Virus record (IMG/VR): IMGVR_UViG_3300020202_000166
Location: 1-37,462 of that record
DNA: 37,462 nucleotides
Direction: 5' to 3' (one strand)
From: a virus
The position numbers were made by a program, and so were the translations under genes. Below are positions 14,613 to 23,188 of the stretch, one piece after another. Below the pieces are notes generated by a model. It was not told where the DNA came from and did no database searches. It saw only the letters and a program-made list of their open reading frames with translations. Positions within the stretch are counted from its first letter, which is position 1, and each line of letters begins with the position of its first letter.

Positions 14613-14899
14613 AGCAACTAGGTTTTTTCGTTGGAATTGGTTACCGTTTTGTTTGCGATTGTGGGAAAGATTTAAATCTGCGTCCTCAATCTTCTGATTC
14701 TCAAGAACCGATTCAAATATCTCACCTTTACAAACAATGTGAATGCTGTTACCGCACTTACAAAATTTCATTTGATAATGGGTTGAATCTAAAGGAAGAA
14801 GAATCGCAAAAGATTGCTTCCCTGTTCTTACAGGTGAGCAAGCTAAATTTAGAAGCTTCTCGACTGTCTGGTCTTGCCATGGTCGATCAAATGATATAG
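14609..14899 (+). CDS. zinc-ribbon protein, + strand cassette (paralogue 1)
   Basis: A 96-residue protein with C-x-C-G (FVCDCGKDLNL) and C-x-C-C (KQCECCYRTYKISF), then a C-terminal helix with LEASRLS. The layout (strand, Cys pair, spacer, Cys pair, beta strand, helix) repeats in the next + strand gene, so they look like diverged duplicates. It is translationally coupled to the exported protein. An antisense frame (14607-14963) exists but lacks an operon context. Confidence 0.65.
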   Translation: MKQLGFFVGIGYRFVCDCGKDLNLRPQSSDSQEPIQISHLYKQCECCYRTYKISFDNGLNLKEEESQKIASLFLQVSKLNLEASRLSGLAMVDQMI

Positions 14900-15005
14900 A
14901 TTTCAGTCTCAAAGAAAGACATTCTGTACAAAATTTAAGTTTTTTATTTTTCATATTAATCATTAAAGTCTATAGATATTATTCTGGATGGACGTTAAAT
15001 GAGTC

Positions 15006-15314
15006 ATGCGATCACATCCAGCGAGATTTCATTTGACGATTGTTTATTCATTTCATTGTGAAAATTGCATTCAGCAGATTCCGATAGATTTTCTTGAATG
15101 GTTTTCACTAAAGTCTGTTTCGGTTTTTGAAGTCGAATGCTCGAAGTGCGGGAGCAATTACAGCGTGAAATTTGAACCTCATCATCAGATTCCGGAAGCA
15201 CTATTGCAATGGAGTGAAGATTATAAACAACGATACGTATCTTTAAACGATGAAGCAGTTCGATTATCTGATTTGCTTCAAGTAACGGTAGAAAATCTGC
15301 CCCAGAATGAATAA
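15006..15314 (+). CDS. zinc-ribbon protein, + strand cassette (paralogue 2)
   Basis: A 102-residue frame with C-x2-C (FHCENCIQQIPIDF) and C-x2-C (VECSKCGSNYSVKFE), then a helix with LSDLLQVT, the same plan as the preceding + strand gene. The start at 15006 has no good ribosome-binding site; a TTG at about 15030 is another option. A 106-base gap separates it from the first paralogue. The function may be nucleic-acid or partner binding. Confidence 0.6.
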   Translation: MRSHPARFHLTIVYSFHCENCIQQIPIDFLEWFSLKSVSVFEVECSKCGSNYSVKFEPHHQIPEALLQWSEDYKQRYVSLNDEAVRLSDLLQVTVENLPQNE

Positions 15315-15350
15315 TACAGTCGCAGTTATTTTTCATAAGGAGGTGAAAAC

Positions 15351-15428
15351 ATGGAATGGATATTATTCATAATCGTTTTTGTTATTTGGTCAATTTGGAG
15401 ATGTTGGTTCACAACTTATAAAGATTAG
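15351..15428 (+). CDS. 25-residue single-pass membrane microprotein
   Basis: A perfect ribosome-binding site (AAGGAGGTGAAAAC) precedes ATG at 15351. The product MEWILFIIVFVIWSIWRCWF continues with TTYKD, one membrane segment rich in Trp and Ile. It ends in a 4-base convergent overlap with the minus-strand gene ending at 15425. The strong ribosome site is the main evidence. Small membrane peptides in phage accessory cassettes often act in superinfection exclusion or toxin roles; no direct evidence here. Confidence 0.65.
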   Translation: MEWILFIIVFVIWSIWRCWFTTYKD

Positions 15429-16780
15429 CCTCCAAATAATCGTCTTACACCTTCCGTTGTTCCCGTTACAACAGGTCGACCATATTTGATTCCAAATTTG
15501 TTTATTGGATCAAAAAACCTTTTAGCTTTTAATAAGTTAGATGCCGCTCCTGTAATAATAGGGGCTGATCTCATTCCTTCAGAGTAAGCATCTCCAGCTA
15601 AAACTCCTAATGCGCCCATGGGATGACCAGACAACGCTATTCCTCCTGCCCCCATATGTCCTAACTTTGAAAAAAGAACTTTCTTCTGCTCGTTAGCCAA
15701 AGCGTTTTCAAGAGCCTTTTTTGCTGTAATAGCCGTCGATTCTTTCTTTAAAATTGGCGCTACTTTTGGCTCCGCTCCAGCTATTTCTTTGCGGATACCA
15801 GAAGCAACAAGCCTTCTAGCTTCTGTAGCGCCTGGGTTTTCTTGCATGGAACGATTAAAAGCAGAATCTGGTGTCTCTGAGTAAATTGCCTTTTTAAGTC
15901 CTTGCCCCTTCTCGAGGTTCATTCCATGATAATCAGGAGCCGTCTTTTCACCTTTAATCGCCATCCCCAATTCGTCAATCTCAGATACGGGAACCTGTTT
16001 CTTGGGAAGCTGGTTTATAAAATTTTGCTTTACGGTTTCAATGGCGACAGCGTCCTCATTTTTCAAGCCTTTCACAGCAACTTCTTTTGCTCTGTCTAAT
16101 TGCTTAACAATAGATTCGGCATTTATGCGCTTATCACCTTTAAGCAACTTAGCCAATTCATCTTCGTATTGTTTTATAAGGGATTCTGACTTACCGAGCA
16201 TTTTTTCTTTACTTCCGACAATTCCTAGCTCCGCGGCATCTAATCCAAAACGAGGATTTTTTTTGATTACATCTCTGGAAGGTTTTAAAACGGAAAGCAT
16301 CATGCGATTTGCTGCGCCTGGGATTTTCCCAATCAACATACCAGGTGTTCTAAAAACACCTTCAACGATCCCGGTCCTGACACCCTCACCAAAAACACTA
16401 CCAGCATTTTCCATGATAGGGTTTATAGGTATTTTTCCTCTCCGTAAAGCCTTAATAGATTGACGGCCAGCCTCACCGGACATAGAACCAGCCACAGAAC
16501 TACCGAATGTATTTATCCCAGGAATACTTCCACCTATCGCTTGCCCCATAGCAGGTAAAATATCTTCTGAACCTGGCTCGGAGAAATATCCTGTTGGTCC
16601 AGCCACTCCAAATTTTTTGAAAGCTTTAGATCCGCCATAGGCTGGAATTTCTACTTGTTGAGTTTTTTCAATAGGAGGAAGATTTGCAAAAATCTCGTCA
16701 AGATCATCTTCAGTCGGAGGTGTTTCGCCTCTTAATGTAACTGTTCTTCCATCTGGTCCTTTTACTTTATACGTTGGCAT
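15425..16780 (-). CDS. virion/DNA-ejection protein candidate (451 aa)
   Basis: It starts with MPTYKVKGPDGRTVTLRGETPPTEDDLDEIF, an N-terminal peptide plan (beta strand, DG turn, TEDDL helix) common in internal virion proteins of short-tailed phages. A Gly/Ala-rich segment (50-115), a long helical region and a C-terminal Gly/Ala/Met-rich hydrophobic region (380-410) follow, the latter able to insert into membranes. Last gene of the late minus-strand operon. Probably ejected with DNA; no enzyme motif visible. Confidence 0.6.
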   Translation of the reverse strand: MPTYKVKGPDGRTVTLRGETPPTEDDLDEIFANLPPIEKTQQVEIPAYGGSKAFKKFGVAGPTGYFSEPGSEDILPAMGQAIGGSIPGINTFGSSVAGSMSGEAGRQSIKALRRGKIPINPIMENAGSVFGEGVRTGIVEGVFRTPGMLIGKIPGAANRMMLSVLKPSRDVIKKNPRFGLDAAELGIVGSKEKMLGKSESLIKQYEDELAKLLKGDKRINAESIVKQLDRAKEVAVKGLKNEDAVAIETVKQNFINQLPKKQVPVSEIDELGMAIKGEKTAPDYHGMNLEKGQGLKKAIYSETPDSAFNRSMQENPGATEARRLVASGIRKEIAGAEPKVAPILKKESTAITAKKALENALANEQKKVLFSKLGHMGAGGIALSGHPMGALGVLAGDAYSEGMRSAPIITGAASNLLKAKRFFDPINKFGIKYGRPVVTGTTEGVRRLFGG

Positions 16781-16786
16781 ATTAAG

Positions 16787-17074
16787 TTAGTCCTCTTGAA
16801 GTCGATAAATTATTCTAGATGACACAACATCAGAAATTAGACTTATGGCTTGAGAGAATAAAAAGTATAGGCACAATATTAATAATATATACGCCCATAT
16901 TTCGTTTGATTTTAAATATGCTTTCAAATATCCAACCGAAGCCCCCATTAGGATTATTGGATATATTGCGACATGGTACAAATATTTCAGTGGTTCTAGG
17001 ATTTTTTCTGACAAATATTTCATTAATAATGACCATAAATGACCGTTATCGTCTATCGGTGAAAGTATTTGCAT
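16787..17074 (-). CDS. small membrane protein (95 aa)
   Basis: Two hydrophobic segments (about 35-53 and 60-83, VAIYPIILMGASVGYL and IWAYILLILCLYFLFSQAISL) between polar ends. It ends 6 bases before the ejection protein start and supplies GAGGA as its ribosome site. The start is uncertain (17074 or the ATG at 17023) because neither has a strong ribosome-binding site. A hydrophobic antisense frame (16819-17151) exists, but operon direction favours this one. Confidence 0.5.
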   Translation of the reverse strand: MQILSPIDDNGHLWSLLMKYLSEKILEPLKYLYHVAIYPIILMGASVGYLKAYLKSNEIWAYILLILCLYFLFSQAISLISDVVSSRIIYRLQED

Positions 17075-17187
17075 ATAAGCTTTTATTTCATTTCTTTCTA
17101 TTCATCATTTGTTTTTATTATTTCTGCACTCCAAATTGGCCGAGATTCTAATCACTCAATCACCGATTTCCTATATTTGATGAGTTT

Positions 17188-18087
17188 CTATTCAACAGCA
17201 ACCACTTGGTATTTAACTTTTGGTTGGTTGTTTTGCACTTGTCCAAACCACTGTCTAGGATCTTCGCCGTAATTCCTTTCATAGGCCCCAAACATGCCGG
17301 ACTCTTCTGCATCTAGTGCTTTTGAAATCCTTTCGAGTACAGGCTTTAATCGAGGAACGCTTAGAATATCGTCATTAGCCGCCGCCTGAGCAAATAGGGC
17401 CATTTCTCTATCAGAGATAGCGCCCTTTGTTTTTGCCGTATTTAATAATTGAGCATCCGTCCCAATGATTTTAATTTTTTGCCAGTCTTCCAACATTGGG
17501 TCGTTTGGTTTAAAAGCCTTTTTCCATCCAACTTCCATCTTTCCCAAAATGCCCTGCGGAACGTTCGGCAAAGCTTTCGTGGCATCAGCTAGAGATTTTC
17601 TTTTCATTTTATTTGCTTCAACTGTTTCATATATTTTGTCTGTCGCTTTGACCTTTGCCATTTGCTGTCCTGGGGTTAATGAGTCTTGCCCCATTCTAGA
17701 CTTTTGGTAAGGTGTGATGAAATTCGGATCTTTAACTATTTTTTCTTCTCCCGTATTTGGATCTAAATAAGAGGTAAACCCTTCTGGGATGGCTCCGCTT
17801 CCGAAAGCTTTACTTCCGTCCTGCATTCTTTTTAATTTAATATCGTTTATCGAATTTTCTGTTTCAAGCTTCCTGCGTTCAAGACCCTTCGTACTAACAT
17901 AATCAGGTCTTTGAGTAATCATCTGACCGCCACCGAATATCCCAAATGCCGTTGGCTTATTCGTTACATCGTAGCCTAATTCACCAAGCTGAGCCCTCTT
18001 AACAAGCGCATCGATTGAATTTTCTGATCGTCTATCTTGAGCTTTTTGTTCTAAAAATTGTCTTGCTGCTGAAAATCTACTGGCCAT
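17188..18087 (-). CDS. internal virion/ejection protein candidate (299 aa)
   Basis: A soluble, mostly helical protein. The C-terminal part (about 205-270) contains IKIIGTDAQLLNTAKTKGAI followed by SDREMALFAQAA, a helical module I associate with ejection or injection proteins of podovirus-like phages, and a tail ending QWFGQVQ. It lies 2 bases downstream of the 264-residue protein gene, so they are cotranscribed. Assignment is from context and composition. Confidence 0.55.
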   Translation of the reverse strand: MASRFSAARQFLEQKAQDRRSENSIDALVKRAQLGELGYDVTNKPTAFGIFGGGQMITQRPDYVSTKGLERRKLETENSINDIKLKRMQDGSKAFGSGAIPEGFTSYLDPNTGEEKIVKDPNFITPYQKSRMGQDSLTPGQQMAKVKATDKIYETVEANKMKRKSLADATKALPNVPQGILGKMEVGWKKAFKPNDPMLEDWQKIKIIGTDAQLLNTAKTKGAISDREMALFAQAAANDDILSVPRLKPVLERISKALDAEESGMFGAYERNYGEDPRQWFGQVQNNQPKVKYQVVAVE

Positions 18088-18089
18088 AT

Positions 18090-18884
18090 TTACCTCATTA
18101 TGTTTCTTCGTAGTCTCGATCTGGTGAGTGGGTCATTAGATAAACTTGCAAAATTAACGTATCCACCATGTGGAGCAATTCCTTTTCCTGCTAACGCTTC
18201 TGCAGCTGCTGATGTGGTACCAGGAGGTACCCCTTTAGAGGTCATATAAATATCAGCACCAGCCAATGCAAGACCTGTTAAGTCATTAAATTGGTCGTCT
18301 GATCTATTTTGATTATATTGGTTAACACCTTCATTGATTCCAAATGCATCTCTCCTAAATCCTTGTTCAGCGTTGTAGGCATTTAGGTCAAAATCAGCAA
18401 CCCGGTTTTCCTGTCCAAAATTAAATTCATTAAGACGTTGTAAACGGGCTGTATTCGTGTCCCGCTCATCATTGGCGCGGGTTAAATGAGCTGCAGAGAG
18501 TTTTCCTATTTCATCACCTAATGTCCTTCCAATGTCTCTATTGACTCTTCCAGCGATAGCTTCCTGAGCCCTAACATTTCCAGAAAGTCCCCCTGAGGCA
18601 ATTCTTCCGCTTGCGTCTCTAATTTCATCAGCTTGTCTTTTCTGAAGCGCAGACTGGATCAATGCCTGTTGAGTGGCCATCATCTGGGGATCAAAGCCAA
18701 CTCCAACCCCTTTAGCCCGGTCCCGGATTATATTTTGGGTGTCTGTTTCAACCGGACGGAGATTTTCTACATGCGGAGGACGGTATCCCGTATATGGAGC
18801 AAATTCATAGCCACCGCCTTTATTTTTTCTAGACATTAGAGCCGATGCGCCACCTGTTAAAATTCCCTTCCATGTATTATTCAT
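18090..18884 (-). CDS. virion protein candidate (264 aa), probable ejection component
   Basis: It begins MNNTWKGILTGGASALMSRK with a Gly/Ala amphipathic start, then Arg/Gln/Asn-rich helices containing ALQKRQADEIRDASGRIASG and LSAAHLTRANDERD. This style is typical of phage internal head or ejection proteins annealing along the DNA exit path. AGGAGAT lies 9 bases upstream of the start. No catalytic motif was seen. Confidence 0.55.
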   Translation of the reverse strand: MNNTWKGILTGGASALMSRKNKGGGYEFAPYTGYRPPHVENLRPVETDTQNIIRDRAKGVGVGFDPQMMATQQALIQSALQKRQADEIRDASGRIASGGLSGNVRAQEAIAGRVNRDIGRTLGDEIGKLSAAHLTRANDERDTNTARLQRLNEFNFGQENRVADFDLNAYNAEQGFRRDAFGINEGVNQYNQNRSDDQFNDLTGLALAGADIYMTSKGVPPGTTSAAAEALAGKGIAPHGGYVNFASLSNDPLTRSRLRRNIMR

Positions 18885-18894
18885 TTCTATCTCC

Positions 18895-19113
18895 TTAAAA
18901 AGATGTTAACGCTACTCTGTACCGGCTTCCGCCGTATAAAAAAACCAAATAAAGTGTTCCGCTGTTCAATACCACTAAAAATTCAGGATTGTCCTGACTT
19001 GCATCTGGAAATGAATCTAAAACAGGAATATCTTTTAAATTTCCAATTCCTAATGTCTTTTCCATGTCCTCTAATTGTCTCTCAGACTGCATTCCTGGTC
19101 TAAAATTCCACAT
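18895..19113 (-). CDS. small virion-module protein (72 aa)
   Basis: A beta-rich protein starting MWNFRPGMQSERQLEDMEKT and containing PVLDSFPDASQDNPEFLVVL, then YLVFLYGGSRYRVALTSF. The short beta-hairpin C-terminus resembles head-tail or tail-needle accessory proteins in similar places. It overlaps the exported 124-residue protein by one base. Function inferred from position only. Confidence 0.55.
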   Translation of the reverse strand: MWNFRPGMQSERQLEDMEKTLGIGNLKDIPVLDSFPDASQDNPEFLVVLNSGTLYLVFLYGGSRYRVALTSF

Positions 19114-19487
19114 TAACGCACCAAGATTTCAATTTGTTTATCAGAAAACCCTAATGTTTTTAGTTTTTCTCTAAGGTCTTCTTCTTCTGAGATTTCTAAA
19201 ACTTTTTCTTCTTCATCATGTTGCTTCTTTTCTTCATCAATAACGATTTTATTACCTTCTCTTATCCAGTATTTCCTGTCCTCTTGGTTTTCAGGGATAC
19301 TCGATTCATCAGCCTTTACATATGTAAGTCCACCTAGCCCTGAGTCTTTTAAAAACTCCTCTAACGTATCTTCAGAACCAGGAAGATATTTAGCAATAGC
19401 CACAGAATTATTCGGTTTATCAACAAGATAAACTTCCTCTGCGTAAGCGTTAAAAGATAAAAGAATAAGTAAAATTAGAATCATCAT
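19113..19487 (-). CDS. exported acidic protein in virion operon (124 aa)
   Basis: MMILILLILLSFNAYAEE is a Sec signal peptide with a good cleavage site after NAYA. The mature part is very acidic (DEEKKQHDEEEKVLEISEEED) and ends with a helix-hairpin-like LKTLGFSDKQIEILVR. It overlaps the upstream exported fibre-like gene by 4 bases. Its product should reach the periplasm or outer membrane, unexpected for a virion operon. Confidence 0.65.
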   Translation of the reverse strand: MMILILLILLSFNAYAEEVYLVDKPNNSVAIAKYLPGSEDTLEEFLKDSGLGGLTYVKADESSIPENQEDRKYWIREGNKIVIDEEKKQHDEEEKVLEISEEEDLREKLKTLGFSDKQIEILVR

Positions 19488-20830
19488 CGTCTTGCGTCTC
19501 CTACGGCTATCATGCTAACCCTCGCGCTATCGGTTGCTGTGCTTGTTGTGTTTGATTTACAAACTCCGCGAATTGATCCCGCTGCAACGGAAGATGTCAC
19601 AAACTCACCTGCATCCGCTACGTTTTCACATGTTCCAACTACTCCATAGTTGGAATTGTTAAAATCAGAATCAACAGTGCAAGTCCAGTCCCCGGCTCCG
19701 TTATCAACCGTTCCGGAGACGTTGTAAGAATCTAAAATTGTTGCCGAGGCATTAATAACGCAGTACGCCCCGATTAATTCCCTATCAAAAATACCATGAA
19801 CGGTTACAGTGTCCCTTGAAGTAAATAGGCTTGTCGCATCAGTATTAATTGATCCAATAAGCCTGTAATTAGTTACCCCAGAAGGGCCTGTTGTGCTAGT
19901 TGAATAAGTAACAGAAAATGACTTTGTAGAGTCCTGATCCGCAACACCGTAAACATAATATTTTGTAGATCCAGAGATTGATCCAGTATCTAATCCTGAA
20001 ATCCCGTTTGCGGGGTCATCATTTCCTGTTGTAACCGAGATATCTGAGCTTACGGACCTGTATTTTCCGTTTATATAAAGCACTCCCGGAGTAACTTTAA
20101 ATGTCGTAAATCCGTCATAGGAAACAAACGCCCCTCTTGCGAGTCCTACAGGAGTCCTGCCAGCTGGTGAAAAACGTCTGACGGTCGACCCATTAGATAG
20201 AACATCATTTAGATTAGCCTCACCAGCCGCACTTGATATATTTGTAAAAGGACCATTTGTGCAGGAGGTTGTCCTTAAATCTTGAACCGAAACAACCGTA
20301 GAAGAATCCGTTGAGACACGGGCGAGCCTGATAGAGTTAGTTGCTACGGACGGGGCTGCTGCTCCAATCGCAACCTCGGAGTATTGAAAATCTCCATTAA
20401 TATCAATATCAACGTAAGTCCATTTTGAGGCGGTATAAGTATTCGGGGTTGAGCTCGCTTTGTTAATTCTATATCCTCTTGGATAAGCTGTCCCCGATGA
20501 TGTGCTAGTCGTAAGACTCGCCGAAGTACTAGGCAATAGCCCTGTATATACAAATTCACATCCAGCACCTTCATAAGTCCTAATCCTTGGATTGATTTCA
20601 TCGGCCATCTCAGCTTCCCCGATTGAGTCATCCACTACGTTGGCCGCATTTATCGAATTAACACCTCCAATTAGAACCTGGGTAAAGTTTCTATTTAACC
20701 GGGTATGAAAATCCGATGAATAAATGTCATTTTGTACAAATGTGTTATCAAGGCTGGTTACTGCTGAGTAGCAATGGCTATTAATGGATAGTAATGACAT
20801 GATAAGGAACGCAATGAATTTAAATCGCAT
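19484..20830 (-). CDS. exported fibre-like protein (448 aa)
   Basis: I start at the ATG at 20830 (AAAGGTTGAAAACT before it), which overlaps the gp10-like gene by 11 bases; the frame is open further up. MRFKFIAFLIMSLLSINSHC-YSA is a signal peptide. Next comes FHTRLNRNFTQVLIGGVNSI, like the conserved head of phage fibres, then VDDSIGEAEMADEI and long Ser/Thr-rich beta repeats. The composition is like receptor-binding fibres. The C-terminus has several cysteines, unusual for a cytoplasmically assembled fibre but normal for an exported protein. Confidence 0.7.
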   Translation of the reverse strand: MRFKFIAFLIMSLLSINSHCYSAVTSLDNTFVQNDIYSSDFHTRLNRNFTQVLIGGVNSINAANVVDDSIGEAEMADEINPRIRTYEGAGCEFVYTGLLPSTSASLTTSTSSGTAYPRGYRINKASSTPNTYTASKWTYVDIDINGDFQYSEVAIGAAAPSVATNSIRLARVSTDSSTVVSVQDLRTTSCTNGPFTNISSAAGEANLNDVLSNGSTVRRFSPAGRTPVGLARGAFVSYDGFTTFKVTPGVLYINGKYRSVSSDISVTTGNDDPANGISGLDTGSISGSTKYYVYGVADQDSTKSFSVTYSTSTTGPSGVTNYRLIGSINTDATSLFTSRDTVTVHGIFDRELIGAYCVINASATILDSYNVSGTVDNGAGDWTCTVDSDFNNSNYGVVGTCENVADAGEFVTSSVAAGSIRGVCKSNTTSTATDSARVSMIAVGDARR

Positions 20831-22385
20831 AGTTTTCAACCTTTCGGACTTTGTAAAGTTCTCTCGGTTCAATCGAATAACCCTCTATAGATAACCTCTG
20901 CCCTGGAGTTTCACATCCAATCTCTATTTGAATGCTGGACCCTCTAGCATCTACCCCAGGACGCTCAATGTGCATTGATAATGCAGGACCACCAAAAATA
21001 AGACTCTCATAAATGTCATATTCCCCAAAATAACTGTCTTGCTGAATGGATGGATTAAACACACCAGGGAATGCGTACCCTCCAAATGATAGATAATATT
21101 TAAGTTTTGCCTCAAAATATCCAGTTGGACGGAAGAAGACTAGAATCTCAGGGAAATGAAACATCATGTTTGCTGGTTCGCCCATATGAACCCTGGATAA
21201 AAACCGAGTAGGAATTAAAGATCCATCCACACCATTTGAGCTTTTAAGTGTGTTTCCGTTCTCGTAATAAACAAACCCATCCGATTCATCACCCATCAAG
21301 AATTGATTGTTTGCTTGACGCCCGTTTAAAACACATGAAGATATAAACCCGAATGTATGCGGCCCATAAATAGCCGGGGTTCCTTCAGGTTTAAGATTAA
21401 GAATATCTAAATCCAATGAAATATTATTAGTAGTTGAAAATCCCATAGCTAAAGAAATGGTATAAAGATCTCCGTGCACATCCGCACACGCATTTCTTAA
21501 ATTGTTCTTATTTGCTCCCTCTAAATAAGGAGTAATATCATCGGTCAAAAGCCGGCAAGTTGATCCATTAAAGGCATAAATCCCGAGTGGAAATTTATTT
21601 CCAACACCTTGACCTAAGAACCAAATTTCATTTCCCACTTTTTTAATCGTATTCGGGGCCACACATCCTACAGTGGTAGGAGCTTGCTCTAGTCTCCAGT
21701 TTTCTTCGTTTCCAGAGACGTAGTAGATCCAAATTGAGTAAGTATTAAATATAATGAGTTTTCCATATAGAACTTCTCCGCCTTCGGTTCTTTCCCCATC
21801 TTGGAGTTTCATTCTGTCAACATTGGCAGCGTCCCATGTCTCAGGATCGCTTAAATCGCACCAAGTTATCTGTCCCAAAATAGCGTCATCTGAAATTCCA
21901 AACATCCGGTCAATTTCTTTCATGTACACAATAACCCGGAAATTTCCTGGCTCTGTGATTCCTCCTCCAACGTTATAAATAGTATTTCCGCCAAGATATT
22001 TCATGAGCCCATCAGAAACAGAGGCAATATACATAACCCCGTTTCTAATCGTGGATGTAAAAATACTATTAGGAGTTAAGCCGCCCTTTAAAATGGACCA
22101 CTCGTTAGTTTGGAAATTTTTCTTATAAATTCCGTCCTCAAAAGAACATAAAAGCTCAAATTGGTCCGTCTGGTCATTGTAATAAGGCATGATCGCGGTA
22201 ACTTTTCCAGAACCCAAAGATGAGGACTGAAATTTCCTGGTCCCTAAGATTAAATCTAAGCTTTGGTATTGATATCTAAAGTTCTGCATCAAAACGCACT
22301 GTTTCTTTTCAGCAAGTTCTGGTCTCCAAGCTTGGAGCTTTAAATTAATTCCACCCGAAAAATCTAAAACTTCGATGTTTTCCAT
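20820..22385 (-). CDS. P22 gp10-like DNA-stabilisation / tail-hub protein candidate
   Basis: The ATG at 22385 overlaps the stop of the LamG gene (TAATG), giving 521 residues. Features are a beta-propeller-like pattern: MENIEVLDFSGGINLKLQ at the start, then R-x-G-V-M-Y-I-A-S, W-C-D-L-S-D-P-E-T-W-D, G-E-V-L-Y-G-K-L-I-I-F-N and W-I-Y-Y-V-S-G. These are typical of the packaged-DNA stabilisation proteins or tail hubs that plug the portal in short-tailed phages. No signal peptide, unlike its neighbours, which fits a cytoplasmically assembled virion part. Confidence 0.65.
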   Translation of the reverse strand: MENIEVLDFSGGINLKLQAWRPELAEKKQCVLMQNFRYQYQSLDLILGTRKFQSSSLGSGKVTAIMPYYNDQTDQFELLCSFEDGIYKKNFQTNEWSILKGGLTPNSIFTSTIRNGVMYIASVSDGLMKYLGGNTIYNVGGGITEPGNFRVIVYMKEIDRMFGISDDAILGQITWCDLSDPETWDAANVDRMKLQDGERTEGGEVLYGKLIIFNTYSIWIYYVSGNEENWRLEQAPTTVGCVAPNTIKKVGNEIWFLGQGVGNKFPLGIYAFNGSTCRLLTDDITPYLEGANKNNLRNACADVHGDLYTISLAMGFSTTNNISLDLDILNLKPEGTPAIYGPHTFGFISSCVLNGRQANNQFLMGDESDGFVYYENGNTLKSSNGVDGSLIPTRFLSRVHMGEPANMMFHFPEILVFFRPTGYFEAKLKYYLSFGGYAFPGVFNPSIQQDSYFGEYDIYESLIFGGPALSMHIERPGVDARGSSIQIEIGCETPGQRLSIEGYSIEPRELYKVRKVENYAI

Positions 22386-23188
22386 TAAAATACCGTTGAA
22401 GAAATTCTTCTTCTTGCTGTAGTGCAAGCCGTATACTCTGCCGCTGGCCCGCCAGATGGAGGAGTAACCGCAGTACCTTTTACCCATCGAAACTCGTCTA
22501 AGCGCCCATTAAGGTCATCAATAACCGAACTACAATTTGTTCTATCAGATTTACCAAGCGATAAAGAAGCGGCAATATCAGGCCAGGAATCAGAGTCAGT
22601 AAATGTTCCACCAGAAATAGCACTTCCATCAACGTAGAATGTCCAAGAGCTTCCACTTCGTTTTTTAGCTATGTGATACCAAGTTCCAGCCGATGGAACA
22701 AAAGACCCGGCAGAACTTTCCATATTGAAGACAGTTGAGCCACCGCTAGCTGCCGTAAATTGAATACTGTCGTCTGCTCCAGCCTTGTGATAAAAATGCA
22801 CAAAATTACTAGTGTTATTGCATTGCTGGTAGAAAACTTGAATATTGTTTGTGCTTGTCAATGAGCCGTATTTAACCCAAAAATCAATCGTTGCATCTGA
22901 TGCCCCATTAGACCAATCTGCACTATCAGCAGCATTTACCCCATCATCGGTTCCATCCAAAAAAAGTGCTGCAGTTCCAAATTTAGGAGATGTGGTACTT
23001 AACTGAGCGTTATTAACAAAATTAATGGTGTGCGCTGAAGAACTTGAATCGGTAGTCGAAGTTGCTCCGTCTGATCCGTTAAAAGGAAGCATCAACTTAC
23101 AGTCAGTATCGAAGCAGGTATCTGTACTTGCTGCAAAGATCGGGCTACAAATCAAAGTAAAAATAACTAGTAGAATTAATTTCTTCAT
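22385..23188 (-). CDS. exported LamG/concanavalin A-like protein
   Basis: The ATG at 23188 overlaps the fibre stop (ATGA), so the upstream six residues are not used. MKKLILLVIFTLICSPIFA is a signal peptide. Residues about 28-235 form a LamG-like jelly roll: LMLPFNGSDGATSTTDSS, then PKFGTAALFLDGTDDGV, TIDFWVKYGS, GTWYHIAKKRSGSSWTFYVDG and RLDEFRWVKG. This domain binds glycans or other surface ligands. It sits between fibre and hub genes, so it may be a receptor-binding or host-coating adhesin. Confidence 0.85.
   Translation of the reverse strand: MKKLILLVIFTLICSPIFAASTDTCFDTDCKLMLPFNGSDGATSTTDSSSSAHTINFVNNAQLSTTSPKFGTAALFLDGTDDGVNAADSADWSNGASDATIDFWVKYGSLTSTNNIQVFYQQCNNTSNFVHFYHKAGADDSIQFTAASGGSTVFNMESSAGSFVPSAGTWYHIAKKRSGSSWTFYVDGSAISGGTFTDSDSWPDIAASLSLGKSDRTNCSSVIDDLNGRLDEFRWVKGTAVTPPSGGPAAEYTACTTARRRISSTVF

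Noticed and set aside
14607-15336. Two antisense minus-strand frames opposite the zinc-ribbon genes
   Set aside because: The + strand frames have paired Cys motifs, an ATGA coupling and a shared domain plan; the minus frames lack operon context.
16819-17151. Hydrophobic + strand frame of 110 residues
   Set aside because: Antisense of the 95-residue membrane protein; hydrophobic frames often have hydrophobic antisense, and the operon runs on the minus strand.
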